From a virus, in IMG/VR virus record IMGVR_UViG_3300025141_000080, positions 1 to 63,648 of that record: a DNA stretch of 63,648 nt. One strand, 5' to 3'. Shown here one piece after another: positions 26,321 through 36,800 of the stretch. The translations under genes and the position numbers were made by a program. Below the pieces are notes generated by a model. The model was not told the DNA's origin, ran no database searches, and was given only the letters and a program-made list of their open reading frames with translations. Every line of letters begins with the position of its first letter. The stretch's first letter is position 1.

Positions 26321-27985
26321 ATGAAAATAGTACCAGGAAGTAAAAAGTTTAAAGGGAATGTGGATAATGATAATGCGTTACAAATTGCTTTAGAATCTAC
26401 TCAACTACCTCTAATAGAAGGGGATAGGTCGGTGCCGTTAGACATAGCAGTTAGATTTAATCAGGAAAGACAAGAATGTGACACTTATCGAATATATGGT
26501 AAATTAGAACCCTTTGTAGACAATCCTTATTTTGGTGTTGCAAATCCTACCGAATCCACATTATTTTTTGATTTATTTTATGTGCAACCAGCGAGCTCTA
26601 TAACGGGTTGGGCAGGATATCCCCAAGCAAAAGAGTTAGATTTTATAAGGGATGATGTAGATGAAAGTGTAGCCCACACCACTAATTGGGGGGTGTATAT
26701 TAGTTATCCTTCACAATGTGTTGAGAACCAAGTTATGGAATACCATTTAAGTAGTGGTGGGCCTAGTTTAGTGTTTAATTCCGCTGATGGCATACCATTT
26801 TCAGTAAAGAACACCAACGTTAACGGAAGGGATTTGGTAGAACTTCATTGTCCGGTAGAACACGGGCTATCTAAAGGTGAATATGTTCAGGTTACCATAA
26901 CAAACCCTGCTTATGTGTTTCCAAATGGGACTAAGACTTTTCCAGTTTATAGTTTAGGTACTGGAAAAAGAGGTTCAGAAAAGAAAGTAGTTAATATTGT
27001 AGTACCCGCTACCCTACTCAATCCTATTACCGAGGATAGTTTAGGAACATTAAGAAGAGTGGTAGGGTTAAATAATGTAGATGCTGTGTCTACTTATTTT
27101 GTAGTTCAGAATGAAATTATTACCAGAATTGAAGATAGTGTAATAACTAGATGTGGGTTTGCGGAAGGAGTATTTAACGATGTTACCCAAATAGAACTAG
27201 CCCCTAATACACCGGATTACACTGAAAGAGTTTCTACTAAAAATACTTATCCTCACCATGTTTACACATTTACTAAGGATATTAAAGTAAAACAATACTT
27301 AGATTACTTGCAACGACCATTATCTAAATTATATGTAACAGTTTTTCTAAGAAATAATAAAGGATATTTTAATACCCCATCCAACCCACAACCACAATAT
27401 GGTTGGGACTGGAACTTTCCATATGATTTTTTAGACCCCTCTTTAAATAATAATAATGTTACAGACCCCCAGCCTTCAGGACCAATACATCAACTATTCG
27501 GTACAACTAAAGTGAGTGGAGTTCCTCTTAAACCAGGTGATAAACTTAGAGGAGCATTTATGGAATATAATAAAAGTGAATTAAAAGAAAGAGTAGTTAG
27601 TGACATTCACCATCACTTTAATTTTAATCCTATAGTTTTTGCTTCTAATTCCCAAGGGTTTCAATATAAACCTCATTATGAAGTGGAAATAAGAGCTTTT
27701 TCTAATTATATAGAAAGCGGAGACCCGGATGAGGTAGTGGATGTTCCCAATTACTCAACTTATTTTACTGATGAAAAAACTTGGAAATGGAGAGATATGT
27801 ATGAGATAGGATTTATAGACGATGGTGTGGGTGTTGATTATCCTTTTTTAAATAATGCACATTATCCTAAAAAGGATATAACATTTGTAGTACAGAGACA
27901 GATACTAGCTGACGGTATAGCATTAAGTGCAATTACCGCTTCAGAATTAACTATAGAAAATATGATAATAGATGGGTGTGAATAA
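26321..27985 (+). CDS. Tail/baseplate structural protein, unknown
   Basis: A 554-residue, mostly beta-rich soluble protein beginning MKIVPGSKKFKGNVDND. No catalytic motif or known domain is recognised. The middle includes VELHCPVEHGLSKGEYVQVTI and a GDKLRGAFMEYNKSELKERVVSDIHHHF stretch with a His-rich turn (DIHHHFNFNP) that could bind metal. It follows the hydrophobic-helix protein by four bases, overlaps the next gene by 14, and belongs to the run of tail genes. A role as baseplate or fibre-attachment protein is inferred from context alone. Confidence 0.65.
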   Translation: MKIVPGSKKFKGNVDNDNALQIALESTQLPLIEGDRSVPLDIAVRFNQERQECDTYRIYGKLEPFVDNPYFGVANPTESTLFFDLFYVQPASSITGWAGYPQAKELDFIRDDVDESVAHTTNWGVYISYPSQCVENQVMEYHLSSGGPSLVFNSADGIPFSVKNTNVNGRDLVELHCPVEHGLSKGEYVQVTITNPAYVFPNGTKTFPVYSLGTGKRGSEKKVVNIVVPATLLNPITEDSLGTLRRVVGLNNVDAVSTYFVVQNEIITRIEDSVITRCGFAEGVFNDVTQIELAPNTPDYTERVSTKNTYPHHVYTFTKDIKVKQYLDYLQRPLSKLYVTVFLRNNKGYFNTPSNPQPQYGWDWNFPYDFLDPSLNNNNVTDPQPSGPIHQLFGTTKVSGVPLKPGDKLRGAFMEYNKSELKERVVSDIHHHFNFNPIVFASNSQGFQYKPHYEVEIRAFSNYIESGDPDEVVDVPNYSTYFTDEKTWKWRDMYEIGFIDDGVGVDYPFLNNAHYPKKDITFVVQRQILADGIALSAITASELTIENMIIDGCE

Positions 27986-28982
27986 GATTAGATTAAAAAT
28001 AGATGATAAGGATAAAAATCTTATCATTCCACTACAAACTAGTTTTGATGAGACAGGTAGAGGGGATTTGATTAATGAGTACGAACATGAACAAGTAGCC
28101 AAATTAGTTAATATCACCAAAGATTTTGAAGCCACACAATATCGTCATGCAGCTTGTGAGGATGCACTAGGACCTCCTGGAGCATTTAGTATTGGATGTG
28201 AGGACCCAAGTCCTAATATTTTTTATAATTTTGTATTTGCGGATAAAACAACCTCACCAACGACATGGATTCCTAATATACCAGGGTACCCAGGAGGCAC
28301 ACCGGTACCTGTACCACAGAACCTCTACCCAATGTCTACAGGAATGAATGGAGTAGCTCCCTGTGTACCTGAGGACTATACAAATTGGCCTATTTATCAG
28401 GATGTACAATATGGATATGATTTTATGGGGTTTACTCCACAGGAAATATACATGAGTAATAAGGATTTTGTAAAAAGTTTCTTTAAATTAGATTTTTATG
28501 ATAGTGTTAATAGAGACACACAGAAATTATATATTTCTATAATATTAAATCCGGTAAATGGAACTAAATTTGGTAGACCTACATTTGATTTGTCTTGTGA
28601 TGGTGGACTAGACGGTATTTTTAATTGTTTTCCTAATGCAGAAAGACATATACAAGTGCCTAAATTTGAGTTAGATATGTTGGATAACAATGACGGATAT
28701 TTTATTTACTGGTTAAAAGAAAATACTTTTTTGAATCTTAACACTTTTTATATGTCATGTAAATTCTATAATGCAAGAACAGGTAAAACACATAGAATGA
28801 TTAATACCCCACCTGCCGCTTTATATAACGAATATAATTTTGATAGAGAAAAGAGATTGTATTATAGGGTAGAGTTGAATCAAGCAACTTATACCTACAC
28901 TGTGTATGATGTAAATACAAATTTAAGAGTAGGATTAGATTTAACAAACGAAATAATGTTTTATGAATATGATAATATCTAA
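27972..28982 (+). CDS. Tail-region structural protein, unknown
   Basis: A 336-residue protein starting MGVNKIRLKIDDKDKNLIIPLQ, with its ATG inside the last codons of the preceding gene. Pro/Gly/Tyr-rich loops (IPGYPGGTPVPVPQNLYP) sit between beta-like segments. The C-terminal third (FDREKRLYYRVELNQATYTY) is strand-rich. There are scattered cysteines but no recognisable domain. The one-base overlap with the next gene (stop and start share an A) indicates coupled expression of consecutive tail components. Confidence 0.62.
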   Translation: MGVNKIRLKIDDKDKNLIIPLQTSFDETGRGDLINEYEHEQVAKLVNITKDFEATQYRHAACEDALGPPGAFSIGCEDPSPNIFYNFVFADKTTSPTTWIPNIPGYPGGTPVPVPQNLYPMSTGMNGVAPCVPEDYTNWPIYQDVQYGYDFMGFTPQEIYMSNKDFVKSFFKLDFYDSVNRDTQKLYISIILNPVNGTKFGRPTFDLSCDGGLDGIFNCFPNAERHIQVPKFELDMLDNNDGYFIYWLKENTFLNLNTFYMSCKFYNARTGKTHRMINTPPAALYNEYNFDREKRLYYRVELNQATYTYTVYDVNTNLRVGLDLTNEIMFYEYDNI

Positions 28983-30604
28983 TGGAGAAATATAATTTTA
29001 AAATAAAAAGAAGATTTTATCCGGGAGGTAAAGAAGTTATTTCATCTACATTACCAAATGATTATGTTTATAAAGATGATGGTAACGCTCCTCTTACACA
29101 AAGTTGTACTAATTGTTATTTTAATAATGCAGGCTTTTGTGAGTATTGGAAATCAACCATTAGAAGTGACTATTGGTGTGGGGAATGGACTAGTCAGTTA
29201 ACACCCTTTAACGATTTACCAGAACCTGCACCTTGTTTAACGGGATACACTCTTCCCATACTATTAACACAAGATTTTAACGATATCGGAGTCTATACAC
29301 CTTGGGACGGATTGGTATTACAAAGAGACGTTGTAAATAATTTTGTTTATACTGGATATGGACAGAGTATTTGTGTCTTTAATACGTCGGAAGTAGAGTT
29401 AAAAAGATTTTTAACGTTTGCAGACTATAGAATTGATTGGGGTGACGGCTCACCCTTAACCTTTCTCACCCTACCAAATACGAGAGCATGCCACAATTAT
29501 ATAGGAAACCCTACTACGGGACATACTATCACCTTAAGTCAATCTAATCCTTGGGGAACAACACACATTAAGAAAATAGTAAATACGCCTTATTATGAAA
29601 ACCCTATCATACCTAATGTATTTGGCACTATTAGTTTTGCACCACCCAATATGGGTGACCCTGTAGGGTGTGAATATATAGAACAAAATTATATATTTAG
29701 TGGTGATAGTAATCCGGACGTTTACGACCATTTCTCAAGTAGGTATGTAAATACACCAATTCCAGTAACAGGTTACACAGACATCCCTAAGATACACTTA
29801 TTTGGACAATATGGTCCTAATTATTTACCACCTATTGGAGTACAAATAGATTTACCAGATGAATCTTATGGGACTATACATGAAATAACAGACGCTTATA
29901 CTTCATACACCATAAATTATATAAACTATATTGATTATCCTAATGGCAGTACGTATTTTGAAGCAATGAGTTTTGGACTCAATGAAAATAATTTAGACTA
30001 TGTGTGTTGTACGGATGAAGAAGAAGGGTGTGATTGTAAAAGAAATCCTAACTTAGATTGTTGGATGTGCCATCAAGGTGGTCTGTGTCTGACAATATAC
30101 GATTATCTACAGGGTGGGGGTCCTGGCTGTGTAGGTATGACTACACAAGAATGTTTTGATAGTTGGGCTTATCAGCTCCCAGATGGTACTTGGCAGGGTG
30201 GGAGTGGACAAGAATTTTTCTGCACTGAAAATGAATGTAGACGTGGTTGTGGAGGAAGTGAGGGTTATAGAACAAACGTAACAACACAAAATAATGTAAA
30301 TTCTAATTATTCACCATACTCAACAAGAGTAGGATATAGTGTGGGAAATGTGGTAACTTATCATAGTACGCTTTATAGATATATGGGCAATACTACATAT
30401 GGAACATTAAGTGAGAATACCACAAATGAAGTAATGATAGATTTAAGATACGACGTAGGTAGTAGGCAGCTCAACTACATAAATCAAAATGGTGAGCCTT
30501 ACGGGGAATGCCTATCAACTCCACCTGAGTTTGACCCACAACATTGGCAGACCCAGACAGGAGAACAATATAATGGATATGTAACAATATGGGAATTAAT
30601 TTAA
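28982..30604 (+). CDS. Cys-rich tail protein with PKD-like segment
   Basis: A 540-residue protein. Near the N-terminus four cysteines (C42, C45, C53, C66; SCTNCYFNNAGFCEYW and DYWCGEW) form a C-x2-C-x7-C-x12-C pattern ending in WC-x-x-W, reminiscent of small HiPIP-like or zinc sites. Residues about 148-200 contain YRIDWGDGS and a following ACHNY, a PKD-like beta-sandwich signature. About 350-425 is very Cys-rich (CCTDEEEGCDCKR, CWMCHQGGLC). About 452-470 (YSVGNVVTYHSTLYRYMG) looks like a carbohydrate-binding CBM5/12-type turn. A fibre or adhesin role is inferred. The 3' end overlaps the next gene by 16 bases. Confidence 0.65.
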   Translation: MEKYNFKIKRRFYPGGKEVISSTLPNDYVYKDDGNAPLTQSCTNCYFNNAGFCEYWKSTIRSDYWCGEWTSQLTPFNDLPEPAPCLTGYTLPILLTQDFNDIGVYTPWDGLVLQRDVVNNFVYTGYGQSICVFNTSEVELKRFLTFADYRIDWGDGSPLTFLTLPNTRACHNYIGNPTTGHTITLSQSNPWGTTHIKKIVNTPYYENPIIPNVFGTISFAPPNMGDPVGCEYIEQNYIFSGDSNPDVYDHFSSRYVNTPIPVTGYTDIPKIHLFGQYGPNYLPPIGVQIDLPDESYGTIHEITDAYTSYTINYINYIDYPNGSTYFEAMSFGLNENNLDYVCCTDEEEGCDCKRNPNLDCWMCHQGGLCLTIYDYLQGGGPGCVGMTTQECFDSWAYQLPDGTWQGGSGQEFFCTENECRRGCGGSEGYRTNVTTQNNVNSNYSPYSTRVGYSVGNVVTYHSTLYRYMGNTTYGTLSENTTNEVMIDLRYDVGSRQLNYINQNGEPYGECLSTPPEFDPQHWQTQTGEQYNGYVTIWELI

Positions 30605-32979
30605 ATATATATAAACCACTCTATAAGCCCTATGCAAAATTCATATGTAGAGGTAATGATAAGAGTCCTTGTGGAGCTCATGGAAATGTTACATCCGATT
30701 GGGGTGCGGGCTGTCATAATAATAGTCAATTTGACGACTTTTCATGTACCGAGCAAGACGGGTATTGTTGTGATATGTTAAGTAGAAGTCCAGAGCAAGG
30801 AGGACAAGCAGTAGGAGGATGGGCCTCATCACTGAACTATAAAAAATATGATACCGCATTTGGAATAAAAGGGGACTGCACAGGTTGTCCAGTAGACACT
30901 TGTTCTAACCACACCTCTACTAATTGTAAAAGACCTTGTAGAACTCTTTGGGTTAATTGTGGTTACTGTAGTGGTATCATTTGTCATAAATATTATTGGC
31001 ATCCTTGTCATTTTAGAATAGAGGTAGGATGTACCAATCCCAACTCCTATCTAGGAGGAGCACCTAATGGTACTTGTAAAGAGAATTGTATACAAGCACC
31101 GAAATATGTTACTGATGGGTTACCTGCTGGATACGGTTCAGATGAAGACATATGTAGTTTTAATCGGAACGCGAATTTTGATTGTGAAAAAGCATCCGCA
31201 GATGAGGATGGTGGTCAAGAATGGCCGAGTGGACCAAAAATGATATTTACAAACATTAATAGCACTTACAAGTGGGGAAACACCACCTCAGGAGGTTCAT
31301 CTAGATGGAGAAGAAAGGGACCTGAAACCGCGGCGCGAGGAAATGATGGTTATGATGGGTGTTGTACTTATCTAAGTTTTGGTTGTCCCGACCCTAATTT
31401 TGGTAGTTATAATGCACAGGCTCAATTAGATTGTAATGGAAATTATATAGGTTCAGCCGCTTATCTTAATCAACCACAACTAACTAATATACAAACTAAT
31501 GACCCTTATTATAACCCACCCGTTGTAACAACATGGAATCCTGACCCAGGACCATGGGCTGTACAACAAAATGGTCTGTTTGATTTGGCAACGGATGTAA
31601 ACGGAATCGCGATTAACACAACTTGGGAACCAAAAATAGACTGTGAAAGATGTTATGACACTACCAGTCAACCACCAGTTCCATGTACTGGCCCCGGTGA
31701 CCCCGCATGTGCGCAAACAGGAACTAATCCTGGTTGTAATGCAGCGATTTGGGACGCATGTGGGATGGACGGAACTTTTAAAGGTGGAGTTCCTCTCTCT
31801 AGCTATATATGTTCGAGCTCTAGACTTTTTGATGGTGATGATGAAACTAGTAGTTATAGTTCACCTACTGCTGCTAATTTGAATGCGGTACCTTGTATAT
31901 GTAACAATTCTGGATGTATGGATAGTAGTCAGATAAACGGTTCTTACGCTAATGGATTTAGTCCATTAAATACTTTAGATTGTACAAATGTTCTAGTTCC
32001 AGGAACTACCTCAAACTATTCAGACCCTACAGGTTGTTGTAATTGGACTGTTTATGGATGTACGGACCCAACCGCTATTGTAAATGGAAATAATAATTAT
32101 TTTTGTTGTCAAGGTGACGACTCAACTGCAGGTACTGGTTCTAGTAATTGGATGGGAGACTATTGCAGCACCAACCCAAATCAAGTGTTTATTGGAGACA
32201 ATACTTTTGGTGGATGGGGAGACGGTACAGTTAATGCCGGAAATTGTGCAGGAGCTACAGAGGTAACTAACATTACTTTAGTTGATGACGGAAGTTGTTC
32301 ACTCAATATCACACCAGGATGTATGGATGATGGTGGACCATTAGCTGGTGGAAGTTGGCCCTCACCTATCTATCCTGGGTACGCAGCCTCTAATTTTGAC
32401 CCCACCGCTACTGTTCATGTACAAAGTAGCTGTATATATAATAAAGGATGTATAGACCCATTGGCACTAGGGGTTACTCCTACTCTCGGTACTTTATGTG
32501 GAGGAGGTACTTTTACTATTCCATCTTCAACAGTGATACCTAGTTCAGAATGTTGTGACTATGATTTACAAGGTGTAGGCCCAGGATGTACTGACCCTAT
32601 GGCTTTAAATTATAACCCTTTAGCAGACCCTGATGACGGAAGTTGTTTATACCCAACGGAAGGATGTACGGACCCTAACGCAATAAATTTTAATCCAGCA
32701 GCTATACTAGATGACGGAAGTTGTGAGTATTTAACAGATTATCCAGAAGTAGGAACTAACTTTTTAGACGGGACACCTATTGAGTTATGTATGGAACCAC
32801 TAACAAAAGAAGAGGTATTAATAAACGTTTGTCAACCCACAGAAATACAATCGGATGTATTTATTGAAAGAGGTAAACAATCTGTGCTTTCACCCAACCA
32901 AAGACTTGGAGAAGTTAAAACAATAGGTGGTTTAGAAGATTACGGTTATGGCTACTATAACATAAAAAACGAAGGATAA
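30589..32979 (+). CDS. Cys-rich adhesin-like protein with GCTDP repeats
   Basis: A 796-residue, strongly Cys/Gly/Asn-rich protein. The C-terminal half has degenerate repeats of the form GCxDP...NxNP...DDGSC. The two clearest start at residues 666 (GCTDPMALNYNP, DDGSC) and 692 (GCTDPNAINFNP, DDGSC). More divergent copies start with GCTNPNS, GCPDPNF, GCMDSSQ, GCTDPTA, GCMDDGG and GCIDPLA. This repeat is familiar from secreted proteins of marine Bacteroidota and their viruses. The N-terminal third is Cys-rich without a known fold. A C-terminal 90-residue segment without cysteine-rich repeats (LTKEEVLINVCQP, QSVLSPNQRLGEV) probably anchors it to the tail. Likely a fibre or adhesin; disulphides or metal binding are possible. 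Confidence 0.72.
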   Translation: MGINLNIYKPLYKPYAKFICRGNDKSPCGAHGNVTSDWGAGCHNNSQFDDFSCTEQDGYCCDMLSRSPEQGGQAVGGWASSLNYKKYDTAFGIKGDCTGCPVDTCSNHTSTNCKRPCRTLWVNCGYCSGIICHKYYWHPCHFRIEVGCTNPNSYLGGAPNGTCKENCIQAPKYVTDGLPAGYGSDEDICSFNRNANFDCEKASADEDGGQEWPSGPKMIFTNINSTYKWGNTTSGGSSRWRRKGPETAARGNDGYDGCCTYLSFGCPDPNFGSYNAQAQLDCNGNYIGSAAYLNQPQLTNIQTNDPYYNPPVVTTWNPDPGPWAVQQNGLFDLATDVNGIAINTTWEPKIDCERCYDTTSQPPVPCTGPGDPACAQTGTNPGCNAAIWDACGMDGTFKGGVPLSSYICSSSRLFDGDDETSSYSSPTAANLNAVPCICNNSGCMDSSQINGSYANGFSPLNTLDCTNVLVPGTTSNYSDPTGCCNWTVYGCTDPTAIVNGNNNYFCCQGDDSTAGTGSSNWMGDYCSTNPNQVFIGDNTFGGWGDGTVNAGNCAGATEVTNITLVDDGSCSLNITPGCMDDGGPLAGGSWPSPIYPGYAASNFDPTATVHVQSSCIYNKGCIDPLALGVTPTLGTLCGGGTFTIPSSTVIPSSECCDYDLQGVGPGCTDPMALNYNPLADPDDGSCLYPTEGCTDPNAINFNPAAILDDGSCEYLTDYPEVGTNFLDGTPIELCMEPLTKEEVLINVCQPTEIQSDVFIERGKQSVLSPNQRLGEVKTIGGLEDYGYGYYNIKNEG
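32584..32723 (+). repeat. Tandem GCTDP...DDGSC protein repeat, two best copies
   Basis: Two in-frame copies with a period of 78 bases (26 residues) start at 32584 and 32662. Each encodes GCTDP, then N(Y/F)NP, then DDGSC. At least six weaker copies precede them in the same gene. Confidence 0.8.
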
Positions 32980-32989
32980 AAAATAGAAT

Positions 32990-33895
32990 ATGGCTTTAGG
33001 AACATATGGAATTAAAAGACCAGCTGATGTATCACCAGAAGATGTAGAAGTAATAATGGTCTATACCCCTTCTAGGGATTCAGTAGAGGGGGCTACAGTA
33101 AAAAAATTAAATGCAGCAAGCATATTAACACCTTATTACCACAATAGTAATACGTCAGGTGGAGACGGTATAGAACTCTTAGGTGGGTTATATAATTTAA
33201 AATTACCAGCGGTAGAATTTGGGGAAAAAGGAATCTACACCTTGTATGTAAAACCACTAGAGGTAAGAACTACAATAACAGATTGTGGGGTTCTTTCATC
33301 ATTACCTAACGTCAAAGGACTTGTTTTTGATATAAATAATGTGCCCGCATCTCAAAGAAATAAATTTGTTAATAATGGGTTAGTTGGGTTTAGAATTGAA
33401 TATTTAAACTCGGACGGAACTAAAATACCTAATTTTTATAGAATAGTAACATCTTCTTTTTTCTGTGAACCAATCACTCAGAATTTAACAAATAGTAACC
33501 AAAAAGCAGTAAGATATAGATACATCAACGGAGGTAGTAATTTATTATTCGCCACATTAACCCCTACTTCTGCTCCTAGTAACAAACCAACCGCTTTACC
33601 TTATATTGGTCAACCATCCCAAAACGTTATAATAAGTAATACTTATTTTAATCCCATAAGTATAGAAATAGAAATGGTGGACTATGATATTGATAGCTTA
33701 GGTATAGCTTTATATGGAAATCAAACTAAATCATTAGCAGACGGAATTTATACCATCTATGATAGTAATGATAACATTTATAAACAATATAATTTATTTG
33801 AAACACGTGACCAATTTGGAGAACCATTATACGAGGTAAGACAAGATAGAGGTAATAATATAGATTTCACTAAAGCTTTTAATAATATTGCTTAA
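32990..33895 (+). CDS. Tail-region structural protein, unknown
   Basis: A 301-residue protein starting MALGTYGIKRPADVSPEDVEVIMVY. It is beta-rich, with few cysteines, unlike its neighbours. Segments such as KGIYTLYVKPLEVRTTI and GLVGFRIEYLNSDGTKIPNFYRIV look like an adaptor or connector fold. No domain is recognised. It lies 10 bases after the GCTDP-repeat protein and three bases before the 3162-residue protein. A connector between fibre and baseplate is a guess from its size and position. Confidence 0.62.
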   Translation: MALGTYGIKRPADVSPEDVEVIMVYTPSRDSVEGATVKKLNAASILTPYYHNSNTSGGDGIELLGGLYNLKLPAVEFGEKGIYTLYVKPLEVRTTITDCGVLSSLPNVKGLVFDINNVPASQRNKFVNNGLVGFRIEYLNSDGTKIPNFYRIVTSSFFCEPITQNLTNSNQKAVRYRYINGGSNLLFATLTPTSAPSNKPTALPYIGQPSQNVIISNTYFNPISIEIEMVDYDIDSLGIALYGNQTKSLADGIYTIYDSNDNIYKQYNLFETRDQFGEPLYEVRQDRGNNIDFTKAFNNIA

Positions 33896-33898
33896 TAA

Positions 33899-36800
33899 AT
33901 GGCAAATGGATATAACAATATAGGAAGTGGTAGTGATACTTTTGGTGATAAGTTAGTTGGACAACAATTTACTGACGCAACCGCCCAATTTACACTAGGA
34001 AACTTTGGTATCACGTCTGGAGCAAAGGCAAAAGATAGTCGTGAATTTTCGTTTGGGAATTTTTCTGAACCAATCACTCTATCGACTTTAAATTTTACAT
34101 CCACAGAAGAAGCACGAAAAGCTGCTAGTAACAGTTTAGAGGTATTCATTAATTATGATAGAAGCAAGGTTAGTAACTTTGTTTTATATGGTTCATTAAG
34201 AGATAGATTACGAGTTGCAGTTAATAATGTAATTAAGAATTTTCCTGCCGCATTAGTCTTCACTAAACTAAGAAAAAACTTCCTTACCGGTAATACTGCT
34301 ACCAATATAGTATTTGACGCGATAGAAAACGAAACTACACTTAATCTAGAATTATTAAATGTAGACAATCCTTTTAGTATAGATTTTACTAAAATAGGTA
34401 AGGTTTATACGGACCCAGACGCTAACCCTCTTAGAAATTTAACTCAGTTATACGGTAAATATTCTCTTTTTATTCGTGACCAAGAATACCCATTAACTTT
34501 CATAACCCCAACTACCGGAAATACTGTCACTGACACTCTTTCTATAGAAGTATACGGTAATCCTTTTACCGGACAAACTGCTACTACTGAGAATTTCTAT
34601 ATAAAACCTAATACCCATGAAACAGAAGAAATATTTAATAAATTAGAAGATGTTGAGAAATTTTTAATAGAGAGAGACACTGTTCCTATCTATACTTCTA
34701 AATTTGATATTCCTTCCCAAACGGATAGTGGACAATTTGTTCAAAACACAACCTCAATTACTTGGCCGTCCACTAATAATTGGAATTTACAAATTACAGG
34801 AGCCTCTTTTAATGTTTATTTAAGTAAATTATTAGATGTTGCAGATACTTTTGACGCTTATAAAACTAATCTAGTTTCGAGATTTTTAACTACCGCATCC
34901 TTTAAAGAATTTGATACCGAAGATGAGAAAGTAGACCAGATACTTAAGATTTATGGTAGAAGTTTTGATAATATAAAAACATACATTGAAGGATTAGCTT
35001 ACATGACTAATGTAACTTATGATTCTAAAAACAATATACCTAATGAGATACTAAGTAATTTTGCTCATACATTAGGATGGAAAACACCGTCTGCAATAGA
35101 AACAGAAGGATTCTTAGAATCTATTTTAAAAAGAGGAAATTCCGAATATGCGGGAGAAGCACAAACTAAAACACCTACGGAACTTAATAGTGAGTTATAC
35201 CGAAGATTGTTAGTTAACACCTCTTATCTCTTTAAAACAAAGGGAACCAGAAAAGGTATTGAGTTTTTATTAAGATTTGTCGGGGCACCGGAAGCACTAA
35301 TAGAATTTAATGAGCACGTTTATGTGGCAGGACAGAAAATCAATATGAATAAGTTCAACCAACGAATGGGAGTCATATCTGGTGGCTCTTATGTTGAAGA
35401 AACAATTATTAATAATCAATTCTTTTCTGCGGCTACACCTACTTTTCCACCCGTAATAGTTACGGGATATACTTTTGGTACTCAACCAGTAACAATAGAT
35501 ACTACTGTTACCCGAGCACAATTTCCAGTAAGCTCCCAAGGGTACCCTTTAGCTCCTACATTTAATGAAAATGGATTTTTCCAAGCAGGTGCAGGATGGT
35601 TTGAAGAAACTGTGGAACATAGAGGAAAAGAGATGGTTAATTTGGCCACTTCCGTTTTTACGGGAAACACACCAAATGTTAAAACCAAACTCAACAAATT
35701 TAGTTATGGTGAACCATATTTAGATTTATATAGAAATTTTCCAGATACAAATCTAGGGTTTGATATAATAAGGACTACAGATAATAAAAAATCATGGGTT
35801 TATAAAGAAGATAAACAAAGTAAAAGATTATATACATTTGAGGATAGGGGTACTAGATATTTTACCACTGACGAAAGATTAGTTATAAATGTAAAAAATG
35901 TTGATTTATTTTTAAATGTAGGTCAAGGATTAACCTGGGACGTGTGGAATATGTCTAATAAATTTGGTTGTCCTTTTGGTAAAGACCCATTAGGTGCACC
36001 TTATCCAGACGTAGATGGTCCTGACTGGACTCAAATTCAGATAGACGCATCTAAAATGCCGTTTGTAGAATTTTCGGACCAATTCTGGCAAATACTCATT
36101 AATGTAAAAAATAGACAAACTATAGATGATGGACACGCAGGTGGGTATCCTACCTTATTAAGTATTTATCTTGACTACCTTAATAGTGATGTTGCTTGTG
36201 GAATCCCTAGTAATAAGTACACCTACCAAAAAATGATTGATTATATAGAAGGAATAGGTGATTACTGGATAAGATTAGTGGAACAATTTGTTCCAGCTAC
36301 CACTATCTGGCAAGGAGGAACTAGATTTGAAAATTCAGAATTTCATAGATACAAATACGCTTATAAACATGAACCATTATGTGATGATTTAGAGTGTTTT
36401 GGTTCATTTATAGAATGTACTGGACCTAATTTTAATCAACAATTAGTTGACGGTTTCTTAGGGTGTCAAGGTACTATTTTTAGTGGAGCAACTTGGTCTA
36501 ATAGATTAACATTAGGTGGCACAGTATATAACGGAAGTGCTGGTGGAGGAATTTATTACTCCAGTACAACTCTGTCGGACATTCCTAGCACCCAAAATTG
36601 GTTAGACGACGTAATTTCTATACTAAGTGGTATAACCCAAGATATTAGTGACCCTAATAATTCTTTGACCTGGTATGTGTTTGACGATACACCTACTGAC
36701 CCAGATTTACCACCTATAGATAATCCTAAAACTATAATAGTCCAAGGCCCGTGTAGTGGAGGGACAGATATGTGGAATGCTTTAAACGGTCCAGACCCAC

